A DNA stretch of 64,000 nucleotides from Chryseobacterium cupriresistens (GCF_046614675.1 NZ_JBKKJT010000003.1:496001-560000); one strand, 5' to 3'. Numbered from the stretch's first letter, positions 35,187 to 44,066 are shown. The notes: generated by a model from the sequence alone, not told the origin. A program made the numbers and translations.

Positions 35187-35999
35187 TTAATCTGTAAAAT
35201 TCTGAATGGCTTTATTGCTCTTCCTTAAATCAGAAGGTCTGGATTGGGTAAACTCATGGAAGGTGTCGCTAAAGGCACTTATTGAGCTATATCCAACATC
35301 ATCCGCTATTTCATTGATAGGTTTATCGGTATTTAAAAGCAGTTCGATGGCTTTAATGATTCTTAATGTTTTCAGGTACTGCAGAAAAGAAATGTCCATA
35401 TCCGCTTTGAACAGGCGGGACAAAGAGCGTTCACTCAAACCAAATTTACTGCTTACATTAGTCAGAGTCAGTTTTTCTCCGATATTCCATTCCAGATAAG
35501 ATACGATTTTCATCATCTGTTTGTTATGAGTGGCAGGAAGAATAATAGGTAATGGCTGTTGATGGGTTTTGGGAAGGATCTTTTTTAATGCTACCAGAAA
35601 TTCAAAGTTTTCATCTCTTGCAGTTACATGCTTTTCATCCCATATTTCAGAATATTTGATCATCTGAATCAGCAGTTCGGATGCAGGGTATATTCCTAAT
35701 CTGTTATAAAAAGGATCTGAAAAATCATCGTGGGCATAAAAATAAAGGGAACGCAGGACTGTGGCTGTATGTCCGATCTCTAAAATATGTTCCATTCCCT
35801 GCGGAATCCAGAAAAAGTGTCTTGCCGGTACCACATAGGTTCTGTTATCAATCGTTATATAGGCGATGCCGCCTTCCACATAGCTCAGCTGTCCTTTTGT
35901 ATGCTTGTGAAAAGGAATCAGTTTTTCAGATTTTTCGTGCATGACAAATACACTTTTATCGTCTTTATCAATATCAGGAAGCGCAGCAATTAATCCCAT
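35187..35999 (-). CDS. AraC family regulator with N-terminal cupin, adjacent to efflux operon
   Basis: A 270-residue regulator. The N-terminal cupin (LIPFHKHTKGQLSYVEGGIAYITIDNRTYVVPARHFFWIPQGMEH) contains HxHxxGQL and HFFWIPQGxEH, typical of the YdeE/CarD-like AraC cupin subgroup. The C-terminal AraC helix-turn-helix pair is WNIGEKLTLTNVSSKFGLSERSLSRLFK followed by PINEIADDVGYSSISAFSDTFHEF. It is divergent from the TolC/HlyD/MFS operon with a 130-nt gap, so it is the likely activator of that pump, responding to an unknown small molecule. Confidence 0.92.
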   Translation of the reverse strand: MGLIAALPDIDKDDKSVFVMHEKSEKLIPFHKHTKGQLSYVEGGIAYITIDNRTYVVPARHFFWIPQGMEHILEIGHTATVLRSLYFYAHDDFSDPFYNRLGIYPASELLIQMIKYSEIWDEKHVTARDENFEFLVALKKILPKTHQQPLPIILPATHNKQMMKIVSYLEWNIGEKLTLTNVSSKFGLSERSLSRLFKADMDISFLQYLKTLRIIKAIELLLNTDKPINEIADDVGYSSISAFSDTFHEFTQSRPSDLRKSNKAIQNFTD

Positions 36000-36097
36000 A
36001 AAAATTTAAAATACCAATAAGAATACAAATATAATCATTTGGCCGGAATCATGTAAAAGTTGACTATTTTAGATAAATAAAATTTCCGGATTGCCAA

Positions 36098-36105
36098 TAA
36101 ATTTG
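36098..36105 (+). promoter_or_regulatory. -7 element of the efflux operon
   Basis: A perfect TAAATTTG lies 24 nt before the TolC-family start codon. No clear TTTG -33 is seen, which fits an activator-dependent promoter. Confidence 0.5.
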
Positions 36106-36129
36106 CAGTGCAATAATTCAAAAATTCAA

Positions 36130-37452
36130 ATGAAAATTTATGTCGCCGGATTGCTGATGTTTGGAGTTTTCTCCATCGTATCAGCGCAGACCGGCAGTCC
36201 AGCAAAGGATACCATACGACTCTCCCTGAAGGAAGCATGGCAGAAAGCGGAGGAAAACAGCCGCCATATCAGAATCAATACAATCAACGTAGACATTGCC
36301 GAAGCCGAAGTAAAAGACGCTAAAAGAGAGCGCCTCCCGGAAATAGAAATTAAAGGTTCTGCAGAAAAAGCTTCCAACATTCCTATCTATGAAAACGGAA
36401 TCTTTTCCAAACCAACCCAGCATGAAGTGATTCATACGCTTTACAGAGCCGGAGCAGATTTTTACCTGAATATTTATAACGGAAACAAACTGAATCTTAA
36501 GATTAAGGAAAATCAAACGCTTCAGAAAATTAAGGATATCCGGAAAGAACAGTCCGTTTCAGATATTCACTACAAAACAGCATCACTTTATCTGGAATTA
36601 CAGAAAACCTTAATTTTCAGAGATCTTATCAAGCAGGATATTGATGATCAGAAAACACAATTGAAAGAAATACAGACTCTTTATAAAAACGGAGTGGTTT
36701 TAAAAAGTGATGTTTTAAGGATTGAACTTGAACTTTCAAAACGAAAAATGGCACTGGTGACCATAGAAAATGATATCCTCATCGCCATGCAGAAACTGAA
36801 TATTATTCTTGGAATTCCGGATGAACAGGTTGTTATTCCTGAAGCGCCGTTTAATCAATGGAATGAGAATACAACGTATGATGAATATCTGAAACAGGCA
36901 TTGGATCATTCTTTTGATTACCATGTTTCTGAACAGCAGACAGCGCTGAGTATTATCAAATTGAAACAGGTAAAAGCGAATGTAAGACCTAAGGTAGGGA
37001 TGTATGGCGAATTTTATTACGCCAATCCGCAGATTTTCCTTTATCCCTATAATCCTTATTGGTATTCGCTGGGAATCGTTGGAATTAAAGCATCATTTTC
37101 CATCTCTTCCCTTTACCACAATACCCACAAAGTAAAGGCAGCCCAGCTTGAATTTGAAAAAGAAGAGGAAGTGCACAGGGATACGGAGGATAAAGTAAGA
37201 CAGCAGGTGAAAGAAGCTTATTTAAGGTACCAGGAAGCTTTGGAACAGATAAAAGTGGCAGAAGCCAATGTCGCTCAGGCAAAGGAAAATGCACGTATTA
37301 TCAAAAATACTTACTTCAACCAGACTTCTCTTATTACAGAATTGCTGGATGCAGATATACAGCTGCTTCAGACAAAATTTGAACTGGAAGCGGCTAAAAT
37401 TATGGCACAGAACAATTATTATTTATTACAAAATATTACAGGCGTTTTATAA
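36130..37452 (+). CDS. TolC family outer-membrane efflux protein
   Basis: About 440 residues from the Met opening a signal peptide (MKIYVAGLLMFGVFSIVSAQ). An upstream in-frame TTG is earlier than the -7 element and is rejected. Two OEP repeats are seen: the first near RLSLKEAWQKAEENSRHIRINTINVDIAEAEVKDAKRERLPEI, the second in the C-terminal half with long helices (VRQQVKEAYLRYQEALEQIKVAEANVAQAKENARI). No lipobox Cys is present, so this is a plain TolC-like channel through the outer membrane. It is the first gene of a three-gene pump operon. Confidence 0.93.
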   Translation: MKIYVAGLLMFGVFSIVSAQTGSPAKDTIRLSLKEAWQKAEENSRHIRINTINVDIAEAEVKDAKRERLPEIEIKGSAEKASNIPIYENGIFSKPTQHEVIHTLYRAGADFYLNIYNGNKLNLKIKENQTLQKIKDIRKEQSVSDIHYKTASLYLELQKTLIFRDLIKQDIDDQKTQLKEIQTLYKNGVVLKSDVLRIELELSKRKMALVTIENDILIAMQKLNIILGIPDEQVVIPEAPFNQWNENTTYDEYLKQALDHSFDYHVSEQQTALSIIKLKQVKANVRPKVGMYGEFYYANPQIFLYPYNPYWYSLGIVGIKASFSISSLYHNTHKVKAAQLEFEKEEEVHRDTEDKVRQQVKEAYLRYQEALEQIKVAEANVAQAKENARIIKNTYFNQTSLITELLDADIQLLQTKFELEAAKIMAQNNYYLLQNITGVL

Positions 37453-37456
37453 AACA

Positions 37457-38521
37457 ATGAAAAAAAAATACACTCCCACCGATAGAATGATCACGAAGAT
37501 CACAGGATGGATTTCAGTTGTAATCGTTGCTGCACTTGCAGTGTGGGGCGGGTTTACCTTAAAAAATTATTATGCCTATGAGCAGACTAATGATGCGCAG
37601 GTTCAGGAATATGTAAATCCTATTATTTCAAGAGCCGGAGGATTTATTGTTGCCGTGAAATTTGAAGAAAATCAGGAAGTAAAAAAGGGCGATACTCTTT
37701 TAATTATTGATAACCGTGAATATGTCCTTCAGGAAAAACAGACTCAGGCAGCCCTTCAGAAAGCCCGTGCCCAGCTGAGAGTATTGGAAAGTACTACAGG
37801 AACTACAGAAAAGGAAGCTGCAGCAGCGATGGCCCAGGTGGATGCCAATAAAGCAAAAGTCTGGAAACAGCAGCTTGATTATAACAGGTATAAAAAGCTG
37901 TATGATGAAGAATCTGCTACCAGACAGCGACTTGAAGATGTGAAAGCAACACTGGATGTCAACGAAAGTGATTATAAATCTTCGCAGGATAATTATGCAG
38001 CTTCTGTATCCAAGATTAATGATATAAGGGCAGAAAAAGCCGTTGTTCTGGCAGAAATTGCAAGACTGGAAGCATTGCTGGACCGTCATAAACTAGACGT
38101 AAGCTATACCGCTGTTACTGCTGCTTATGATGGAAGAATGGGACGACGAACCGTAGAAGTAGGGCAGATGATTGATGCCGGAGAAACGCTGGCATTCATT
38201 GTCAATAATGAAACTGATAAATGGGTAGTGGCTAATTATAAAGAAACCCAGATCAGGGATATGCATATCGGCGATCATGTGAAAATTGTTGCTGATTCTT
38301 ATCCGGACAAAGAATTCCAGGGAACGATTATTTCCCTTTCTCCTGCAACAGGTTCAAGTTTTTCTTTGCTTCCACCGGATAACTCTACCGGGAATTATGT
38401 CAAGATTGTACAGCGTATTCCTGTGAGAATAAGACTGGATGGGCAAAGAAGCCAGATTGATGTTCTGAAAGTGGGAATGAATGTAAATGTTTATGCTAAT
38501 AAAAAGCATTCCAATGGCTAA
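37457..38521 (+). CDS. HlyD/EmrA family membrane-fusion protein
   Basis: 354 residues from the ATG 4 nt after the TolC stop; the frame is open further upstream only because it overlaps the TolC gene. There is one N-terminal membrane anchor (ITGWISVVIVAALAVWGGF, about 15-33). A biotinyl-lipoyl-like domain (AQVQEYVNPIISRAGGFIVAVKFEENQEVKKGDTLLIID) and a coiled coil (about 90-200) follow. The barrel ends KVGMNVNVYANKKH. The EmrA-type pattern TNDAQV is visible. It links the MFS pump to the TolC channel. Confidence 0.93.
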   Translation: MKKKYTPTDRMITKITGWISVVIVAALAVWGGFTLKNYYAYEQTNDAQVQEYVNPIISRAGGFIVAVKFEENQEVKKGDTLLIIDNREYVLQEKQTQAALQKARAQLRVLESTTGTTEKEAAAAMAQVDANKAKVWKQQLDYNRYKKLYDEESATRQRLEDVKATLDVNESDYKSSQDNYAASVSKINDIRAEKAVVLAEIARLEALLDRHKLDVSYTAVTAAYDGRMGRRTVEVGQMIDAGETLAFIVNNETDKWVVANYKETQIRDMHIGDHVKIVADSYPDKEFQGTIISLSPATGSSFSLLPPDNSTGNYVKIVQRIPVRIRLDGQRSQIDVLKVGMNVNVYANKKHSNG

Positions 38522-40106
38522 AAGACAAATGCCCTATTTCAAAAAATGGGCTCCGGAATGGTTGGTGAAAATCATTCTTTTTTCAATGACACTTCCTGGA
38601 ATTATTATCTTTTTTCTCCCTTTAGCCAATATAAATGCAGCAGCAGGATATTACGGAAGTGAGCCGGCAGACATTCAGTTTTCGGTAGCATTATTTTATG
38701 CCGGGTATGTAGGTTTTTATAGCCTGGAAAGACGATTTTTCAGTTTTCTGGCTGCAAAAGAATATTTTCTTCTTTTTACCACACTGCAAATTCTGGCCTG
38801 TCTGCTATGCTATTCTACCCGTGAAATTTATATCCTGTTTCCGGTGCGTTTTATGCAGGGAATGTTGTTTGCCGGGAATGTAAACCTGTCACTAACCCTT
38901 ATTTTCACCCGGCTGAGCAGTGAAAGGGGCCGGGAGATCAGCTTTTCAGTGTTTTTCGGGATCTTAATTTGTGCTTTGCCGTTTAATAACCTTATAACCG
39001 CCGACCTCATAGATTCGTATAATTTTAATATTGTCTATAAAACAGCCATCTTCTCCTATCTTCCGGGACTTATTTTCCTCACCCTGGCGATGAGCAATTA
39101 CAGAACCCATGCAAGATTTCATCTCTATAAACTCGACTGGCAGAGTTTTGGACTGTTCAGTACGATGCTGGTGCTCATAGGATATATAACCATTTTCGGG
39201 CAGGAATATTATTGGCTGGAGGATAACAGGATTTTGGGAAGTGTCATTGGAATTATTGTCCTGGGTGGAATATCAGTATTTCGCCAGCAGGCTATTAAAA
39301 GGCCTTATATTGATCTGCGTGTTTTCAGATACCGGAATTTTAAAGTAGGTCTGCTGATTCTTTTTGTGATGTATATATGCCGTTTTGCTTCAGGAATTGT
39401 CAATACCTATTTTGCATCGGAGCTGCATCTGGACCCATTTCATATTTCCTATATTAATATTTTCAATCTTACAGGGTTGGTTATGGGAGTCATTATTGCC
39501 TGCTGTATGGTTTTGCAGAAGAAAAATATACGGTATATCTGGGGACCGGGTTTTTTAATGCTGCTCATTTTTCATGCGGTCATGTATTATTCCTTTGATG
39601 TTCAGGCTGATGAGTTTAATTATTATATCCCGTTATTTATTCAGGGATTGGGTGTGGGATTGATTATGGTTCCGACGATTATCTTTATTATTTCGTCAGT
39701 TCCTGCAGCCATTGGCCCTTCTGCTGCGGCAACAGCATTAGCAATACGGTATCTTGGATTTTGTATCAGTATTGCCCTGATCAATTTTTTTGAACTGTTT
39801 GAGAAAAGCCGTCATTATAATGCCTTTCAGGATCATTTAAGTGCTGTCGATCCGGAAGTTAAAAGCTTTCTCCATCAGCAGACTGCTAAGCTTATTGCTC
39901 GCGGAATGCCGGAAGATAAGGCTGTTAAAGCTGCCAATAAGCTATTGATTGGCAGAATGAATGTTCAGGATCATGTCCGTTTTGCGATGGATTATTATGA
40001 AATGATGGTATGGCTTCTTGCCGCCTCACTGTTATTGATTTTCCTTTTCCCATATCTTAACCGCACTGCTCTTTATTTAAAATCACGCAGATTATCTCCT
40101 GCGTAA
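38514..40106 (+). CDS. MFS efflux transporter, DHA2/EmrB-like
   Basis: About 530 residues with roughly 14 membrane segments, matching the DHA2 drug:H+ antiporters that work with EmrA-type adaptors. The start at the ATG inside the HlyD stop region gives an 8-nt overlap (ATGGCTAA), so translation is coupled. Landmarks are GYVGFYSLERRFFSF, FPVRFMQGMLFAGNVNLSLTLIFTRLSSERGREISF, and the long cytoplasmic segment FLHQQTAKLIARGMPEDKAVKAANKLL before the last helix. The N-terminal half lacks some MFS motif A residues. Substrate unknown. The operon is likely activated by the divergent AraC protein. Confidence 0.9.
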   Translation: MAKRQMPYFKKWAPEWLVKIILFSMTLPGIIIFFLPLANINAAAGYYGSEPADIQFSVALFYAGYVGFYSLERRFFSFLAAKEYFLLFTTLQILACLLCYSTREIYILFPVRFMQGMLFAGNVNLSLTLIFTRLSSERGREISFSVFFGILICALPFNNLITADLIDSYNFNIVYKTAIFSYLPGLIFLTLAMSNYRTHARFHLYKLDWQSFGLFSTMLVLIGYITIFGQEYYWLEDNRILGSVIGIIVLGGISVFRQQAIKRPYIDLRVFRYRNFKVGLLILFVMYICRFASGIVNTYFASELHLDPFHISYINIFNLTGLVMGVIIACCMVLQKKNIRYIWGPGFLMLLIFHAVMYYSFDVQADEFNYYIPLFIQGLGVGLIMVPTIIFIISSVPAAIGPSAAATALAIRYLGFCISIALINFFELFEKSRHYNAFQDHLSAVDPEVKSFLHQQTAKLIARGMPEDKAVKAANKLLIGRMNVQDHVRFAMDYYEMMVWLLAASLLLIFLFPYLNRTALYLKSRRLSPA

Positions 40107-40169
40107 AGAGAATTTTAATGCTAATCATCGAAAAAGTATAGCTTGTAGCTAATTTTATAGTAGAGTGCT

Positions 40170-40199
40170 GAGACTGTCTGATAAGGCAGTCTCTTTTAT
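40170..40199 (+). terminator. terminator of the efflux operon
   Basis: Stem GAGACTG / CAGTCTC with a 10-nt loop followed by TTTTATTTT. Confidence 0.78.
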
Positions 40200-40250
40200 T
40201 TTGATAAAGAATAGTAATTACTTCTGGCCGGAATTGTATGTTTTTTGTCA

Positions 40251-40281
40251 TTGCAGACAAAATCCTTTCTTTCTACATTTG
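40251..40281 (+). promoter_or_regulatory. promoter of the GlxA-type regulator gene
   Basis: TTGC, 19 nt, then TACATTTG (perfect -7 element) ending 20 nt before the preferred ATG. Confidence 0.65.
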
Positions 40282-40300
40282 TACTCATACAGAACGAGAT

Positions 40301-41299
40301 ATGAAGAAAGAAGGGCGAAAAACAGGAATGAAAAATATAGTGCTTTTAGCATTGCCGGAGGTACAGCTGCTTGATATTGCCGGACCATGGGATGTTTTTA
40401 CATCAGCAAACCGTTTTTTAAATGATAAACAGGATTCCGGTTATCATGTGTATCTGGTATCAGGAACTTCAAAAAAAATAATATATTCAGGTTCAGGAAT
40501 GCCTTTATCATGCAGCCATACTATTTATGATATTGATTTTTCCGTAGACACTTTACTGGTAGCAGGTACCACGTTGAATGTGCTGGATGAGGTCAATCCG
40601 GATATTTATCATTACCTTCAAAATATAGCTCCCGACGTGAGACGAATGGGATCTGTCTGTGTAGGGGCGTTCATCCTTGCCAAAGCTGGTTTGCTGGATG
40701 GCAAACAGGTAACTACTCATTGGAAGTTCGCAGATACTTTACAGAAATCTTACCCAAAATTGGATGTGAATATTAATCCTTTCTTTATCCGTGACAGGCC
40801 ATTTTATACTTCAGGAGGTGTTTCTTCAGGGATGGATCTTGCATTGGCTTTATTGGAAGAAGACTTTGGAAACCCTTTGGCGGCCGAAGTTGCCCGTCAT
40901 CTCGTCCTGTATTTAAAAAGATCCGGAGCACAGTCTCAGTTTGGAAATGCATTGCCGGAATATGAAATAATGTCTCCTTTTACAAAACAAATCCGTGATT
41001 TATTGAAAGATAAGCTTGGAGAAGCTATTACGGTGGAGTATATGGCAGAGTTCCTGAACATGAGTGTCCGTAACTTTTCCAGGGTATTTGTAAAAGAGTC
41101 CGGAATGACTCCCGGCAGATTTCTCGAAAAAATGAGGCTGGATCAGGCTAAAAATATGCTGGAATATACTGATATGAGCATCGATATGATAGCGGATAAA
41201 TGCGGCTTTAGTAATGCTGTTTCTCTCAGCCGCTTATTTCTTAAAAACATTTCCCTCTCTCCGGCACAGTACAGGAAGGCATTCAAGACTACAGGATAA
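40301..41299 (+). CDS. GlxA family regulator: DJ-1/PfpI domain plus AraC helix-turn-helix
   Basis: About 332 residues from the ATG after the promoter; an upstream in-frame start overlaps the promoter itself. The DJ-1/PfpI-like domain (about 10-200) has VQLLDIAGPWDVFTSANRF and the elbow RRMGSVCVGAFILAKAGLLDGKQVTTHW, where the Cys sits at the nucleophile position. The C-terminal AraC domain is LGEAITVEYMAEFLNMSVRNFSRVFVKESG followed by SIDMIADKCGFSNAVSLSRLFLKN. Such proteins regulate amine or glycine-betaine metabolism, or detoxification. A stand-alone DJ-1/PfpI gene follows. Confidence 0.92.
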   Translation: MKKEGRKTGMKNIVLLALPEVQLLDIAGPWDVFTSANRFLNDKQDSGYHVYLVSGTSKKIIYSGSGMPLSCSHTIYDIDFSVDTLLVAGTTLNVLDEVNPDIYHYLQNIAPDVRRMGSVCVGAFILAKAGLLDGKQVTTHWKFADTLQKSYPKLDVNINPFFIRDRPFYTSGGVSSGMDLALALLEEDFGNPLAAEVARHLVLYLKRSGAQSQFGNALPEYEIMSPFTKQIRDLLKDKLGEAITVEYMAEFLNMSVRNFSRVFVKESGMTPGRFLEKMRLDQAKNMLEYTDMSIDMIADKCGFSNAVSLSRLFLKNISLSPAQYRKAFKTTG

Positions 41300-41401
41300 T
41301 AGCTTTTTCTTATTGATTTTACATAAAACTGGCAATCATCAATTGTCAGCAGGGAAGACCTGTGCCATGATCTGAAAATAATAATCTTAAATAATAAAAT
41401 T

Positions 41402-42040
41402 ATGAATCACGTACCAAACAGCAAGACAATGAATGTTGCATTTTTAATCTATGATCAGGTGGAAGCACTTGATTTAAATGGCCCTTTAGATGTTTTTGTT
41501 AAAGCGAATGTTCTGGAACCCGGCAGCTACAATTGCTTTACAGTAGGGAAAACAAAAGATCCGGTAAATATGGAGGCGGACACAATGGCTCTTATTCCTA
41601 TCTACGATATCCATACATGCCCTCAACCGGATATGATTGTCGTTCCGGGAGCAAATCCTGAATACATTATGCAATATATTCAGGACAGGGACTTTCAGGA
41701 AACTGTTCTGAAATGGGTTGAAAATCATTATGATGCAGGAACAATAGTATTTACAGTATGTACCGGAAGTATGCTTCTGTCAGGGACAGAAATGCTTGCT
41801 GATTATGATGTTACTACGCATCATATGTTACTGGATGCCCTTGAACAGCATAATCCGGAAACCAATGTAATCCGGAATGTACGGTATATTGACCAGGGCA
41901 ACCTGATAACTACGGCGGGAATCACAGCCGGGATAGATGCCGCTCTTTATCTGGTTGGTAAACATCTCGGACAGAAAACAATGAACACCATTATAGAGAT
42001 TTTTGAATATCAGAATGTAAAATCTGGAAACTTAGCGTAA
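41402..42040 (+). CDS. DJ-1/PfpI family protein
   Basis: A 212-residue protein resembling the N-terminal half of the GlxA-type regulator just upstream but without a DNA-binding domain. It has VAFLIYDQVEALDLNGPLDVFVKANVL, the Cys elbow IVFTVCTGSMLLSGTEMLADYDVTTHH, and GITAGIDAALYLVGKH at the end. It may start at the internal MNVAFLI nine codons later. Family members include isonitrile hydratase and glyoxalase III. The two genes may derive from a duplication and work on the same compound. Confidence 0.88.
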   Translation: MNHVPNSKTMNVAFLIYDQVEALDLNGPLDVFVKANVLEPGSYNCFTVGKTKDPVNMEADTMALIPIYDIHTCPQPDMIVVPGANPEYIMQYIQDRDFQETVLKWVENHYDAGTIVFTVCTGSMLLSGTEMLADYDVTTHHMLLDALEQHNPETNVIRNVRYIDQGNLITTAGITAGIDAALYLVGKHLGQKTMNTIIEIFEYQNVKSGNLA

Positions 42041-42060
42041 ACGAGAATCTGTTGATTTGC

Positions 42061-42098
42061 AAATTTCGCCGATCAGAGATCGGCGAAATTTATATTTT
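42061..42098. terminator. bidirectional terminator after the DJ-1/PfpI gene
   Basis: A perfect 14-bp stem AAATTTCGCCGATC / GATCGGCGAAATTT with a 3-nt loop, between convergent genes. The following stretch is T/A-rich. Confidence 0.85.
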
Positions 42099-42108
42099 AG
42101 ATTGTGGT

Positions 42109-42612
42109 CTACTGACGAAAACTGAGTACTTTAATACAAAGAGGAATGAAACCAATTGATACCGCAATATAAACAGCAACCCGAATATAGTTAAGGGTTT
42201 TCCAAAGTGAAATTCTGGTTATGATTTCCTGTGAAACAGAAGTGGTGGATGCCAAGTTCTGAAACTGTATAATGTTCGGAGCAAAAAAAGCTAATGTCCA
42301 GGCTCTTACAGCTGCGTGAATAATGAGTAAAATCAAAAGCCAGTTCCTTACCGGATCAATTTTCCAGCAAAAAGCAATCGCAAGGATAAAGGTTATTTCA
42401 TGCAAAGAGTGAAGGATGATCCAAAAAAACTTCAGGCTTACTCCATTTCCGTCCTGAAGCAGCTTCAATGTATCGGGTGGGGAAGAAGCCCATTTGGGTA
42501 CAAAGAGGAGGGTTTCGAAAATCTGTGCCCCGTTCATAAGAAAATAAAGTAATGTTGTAATGCAAAGCCATATTTCTGCGCGGGTTATATAAGTAGCAGT
42601 TAAACTTTCCAT
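42109..42612 (-). CDS. small four-TM membrane protein (DUF1772-like?)
   Basis: A 167-residue protein with four hydrophobic segments: EIWLCITTLLYFLMNGAQIF, LKFFWIILHSLHEITFILAI, WLLILLIIHAAVRAWTLAFF and TLNYIRVAVYIAVSIGFIPLCI. The NGA in the first and W-x-x-x-N-Y-x-R in the last resemble DUF1772/anthrone-oxygenase-like proteins, but I am not certain. It is encoded 14 nt after the MarR gene, so it is probably its regulatory target. Confidence 0.7.
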   Translation of the reverse strand: MESLTATYITRAEIWLCITTLLYFLMNGAQIFETLLFVPKWASSPPDTLKLLQDGNGVSLKFFWIILHSLHEITFILAIAFCWKIDPVRNWLLILLIIHAAVRAWTLAFFAPNIIQFQNLASTTSVSQEIITRISLWKTLNYIRVAVYIAVSIGFIPLCIKVLSFRQ

Positions 42613-42626
42613 GGTCGTGTATTGAT

Positions 42627-43082
42627 TTATGGGTTATTTAAATGATCTGTTGTTTCTTTCATAAGAACTGTGGCTTCCCTGAAATAACGTTCAATAGTTT
42701 CTATTTCCTTTTTAGAAAAAGTGGAAACGAGTTTCATGGTTTTTTGCTGCAGCTCTTCAAAAATAGGACCGAGTAATTTCATGCTGTTTTCTGTATTCGG
42801 GATGATCATTACTTTTCTGCGGTCTTCTTTAATAAACTGTCTTTTAAGAAGTTCTTTTTTCTCCAGCCGGTCAATTAAACCCGTAACAGCGCCGGTTGTA
42901 AGACCTGTCAGCTTAGATATTTCACCTGCTGTTATGGATTCGTACTGCAGAATAAGTCCCAGATATTTATGATCTGTGCTGGAAAGCCCTGCTTTTCTGG
43001 CAATGGCCTCATGCATAAAGATTGAAGCGTCAGAATAGGCTCTGCTGGCTTCACGGAAATTTTGTATATTATTTTTAGTCAT
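42627..43082 (-). CDS. MarR family transcriptional regulator
   Basis: A 151-residue winged-helix regulator. The DNA-binding core is ESITAGEISKLTGLTTGAVTGLIDRLEKKELLKRQFIKEDRRKVMIIP, including the wing D-R-R motif. N- and C-terminal helices form the dimer. An inverted repeat TATCTTAG TTG CTAAGATA lies 20 nt upstream of the start and is the likely operator. It is transcribed with the downstream four-TM membrane protein gene. Confidence 0.93.
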   Translation of the reverse strand: MTKNNIQNFREASRAYSDASIFMHEAIARKAGLSSTDHKYLGLILQYESITAGEISKLTGLTTGAVTGLIDRLEKKELLKRQFIKEDRRKVMIIPNTENSMKLLGPIFEELQQKTMKLVSTFSKKEIETIERYFREATVLMKETTDHLNNP

Positions 43083-43102
43083 TAATTAAATTATTTTATA
43101 AT

Positions 43103-43121
43103 TATCTTAGTTGCTAAGATA
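43103..43121. promoter_or_regulatory. MarR operator candidate
   Basis: TATCTTAG TTG CTAAGATA: perfect 8-bp arms with a 3-nt spacer, directly upstream of the MarR start. Confidence 0.65.
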
Positions 43122-43291
43122 TTATTGTTTTTTGATTTATCAAAATAAATTTTTTGCTCAAAAAATGATATTATCCGTCAGCTACTATTAATGCTGGGAA
43201 TTTGAATTAAAAAAAATAACAGCGTAATTAATTTATAAACAGGTGTTTGACTTTTTTGTTGCAAATTTTATGATAAAAAAGCTTCAAATAA

Positions 43292-43322
43292 TTTGGATTT
43301 AAAGAGGGTTTTCCTATCTTTG
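43292..43322 (+). promoter_or_regulatory. promoter of tRNA-Lys copy 1
   Basis: TTTG, 19 nt, TATCTTTG: an exact match to the Bacteroidota consensus. Confidence 0.8.
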
Positions 43323-43365
43323 CAGTCCCTTAAATAAAGGGATTTACTTGAAAAAGTAAGTGGCC

Positions 43366-43438
43366 GACTCGGTAGCTCAGCTGGTAGAGCAATACACTTT
43401 TAATGTATGGGTCCTGGGTTCGAATCCCAGCCGGGTCA
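43366..43438 (+). tRNA. tRNA-Lys(TTT), copy 1
   Basis: A 73-nt cloverleaf. Acceptor GACTCGG / CCGGGTC pairs with one G-T, the D-arm is GCTC...GAGC, the anticodon stem ATACA / TGTAT encloses CTTTTAA with anticodon TTT (Lys), and the T-arm is CTGGG TTCGAAT CCCAG. Discriminator A. CCA is not encoded. A structured leader with two hairpins (CCCTT/AAGGG and TTACTT-GAAA-AAGTAA) lies upstream, as for copy 2. Confidence 0.97.
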
Positions 43439-43481
43439 CAATCTTAAAGATGCAAAAATAAAAGCATCAGAAAAACACAAA

Positions 43482-43512
43482 AAAACCTGCAAATTATTTT
43501 TGCAGGTTTTTT
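43482..43512. terminator. terminator after tRNA-Lys copy 1
   Basis: A perfect 12-bp stem AAAACCTGCAAA / TTTGCAGGTTTT with a 5-nt loop and T-run. It also suits the minus-strand 53-residue gene. Confidence 0.85.
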
Positions 43513-43619
43513 ATTTATAGTGTTTGCTATAATGTTTCAAATGGCCGGTTATTATAAATTTGAATTAACTGACCCGTTTGATTGTTCTCGTTCTATTGCC
43601 ATTGAAATCAGCAATATCT

Positions 43620-43781
43620 TTACTCTTCATTTTTGGGTTTAAAGTTTCTCCCTACTCCCTGACGGAGAAAAGTAATTTTTCCTTGTACTTTTTTTGCTTT
43701 TTCAAGGACCTCCAATGCTTTTGTTCTTTCGTTAACTTTGCCAGCATGTGTTATATTGTCCTGACGTTCATTTTTTTTCAT
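43620..43781 (-). CDS. small basic protein of 53 residues between the tRNA-Lys genes
   Basis: A minus-strand ORF of 53 codons, too short for most ORF calls: MKKNERQDNI, then a helix-rich middle (VNERTKALEVLEKAKKVQGK) and a basic end (FLRQGVGRNFKPKNEE). Codon use is protein-like and the helix is amphipathic. Upstream on the minus strand is TTTG, 20 nt, then TATATTGA, a fair promoter about 15 nt before the start. The overlapping 71-residue plus-strand frame is a hydrophobic shadow of it. I do not recognise a family. It may be a stranded gene carried when the tRNA-Lys gene was duplicated. Confidence 0.55.
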   Translation of the reverse strand: MKKNERQDNITHAGKVNERTKALEVLEKAKKVQGKITFLRQGVGRNFKPKNEE

Positions 43782-44035
43782 GTATCAATATAGTGAATTT
43801 ATTTGACAAAAACAAATTATTGATAATAAGGATGTTTCAAATTTTAAGAAAATAAGATTGTTTTGTTAATCGGACCACGAGTAACAAAGGGATTCACTGC
43901 AGTTCTCAATTTTTTATTGAAGCCTTTTTGATTCTTTTTTGAAATTTATAGTAAGAACCTCTTCAGGAATGTGAAATTTTTGTGTCTGATATTGTAAAAG
44001 TTAGCGAAAGCACAGATATAAAATGTCCGGGAAGT

Positions 44036-44066
44036 ATTGTAAATAAAGAAAAAGTTTCTATCTTTG
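44036..44066 (+). promoter_or_regulatory. promoter of tRNA-Lys copy 2
   Basis: ATTG, 19 nt, TATCTTTG. The -7 and leader are almost identical to copy 1. Confidence 0.75.

Noticed and set aside
43578..43793. 71-residue plus-strand hydrophobic frame between the tRNAs
   Set aside because: It is the reverse shadow of the 53-residue minus-strand gene; its start has no promoter or ribosome site.
43870..43935. Short minus-strand stretch reading SKKNQKGFNKKLRTAVNPFV
   Set aside because: No start codon, stop codons just either side, and no recognisable family; too short to call a pseudogene.
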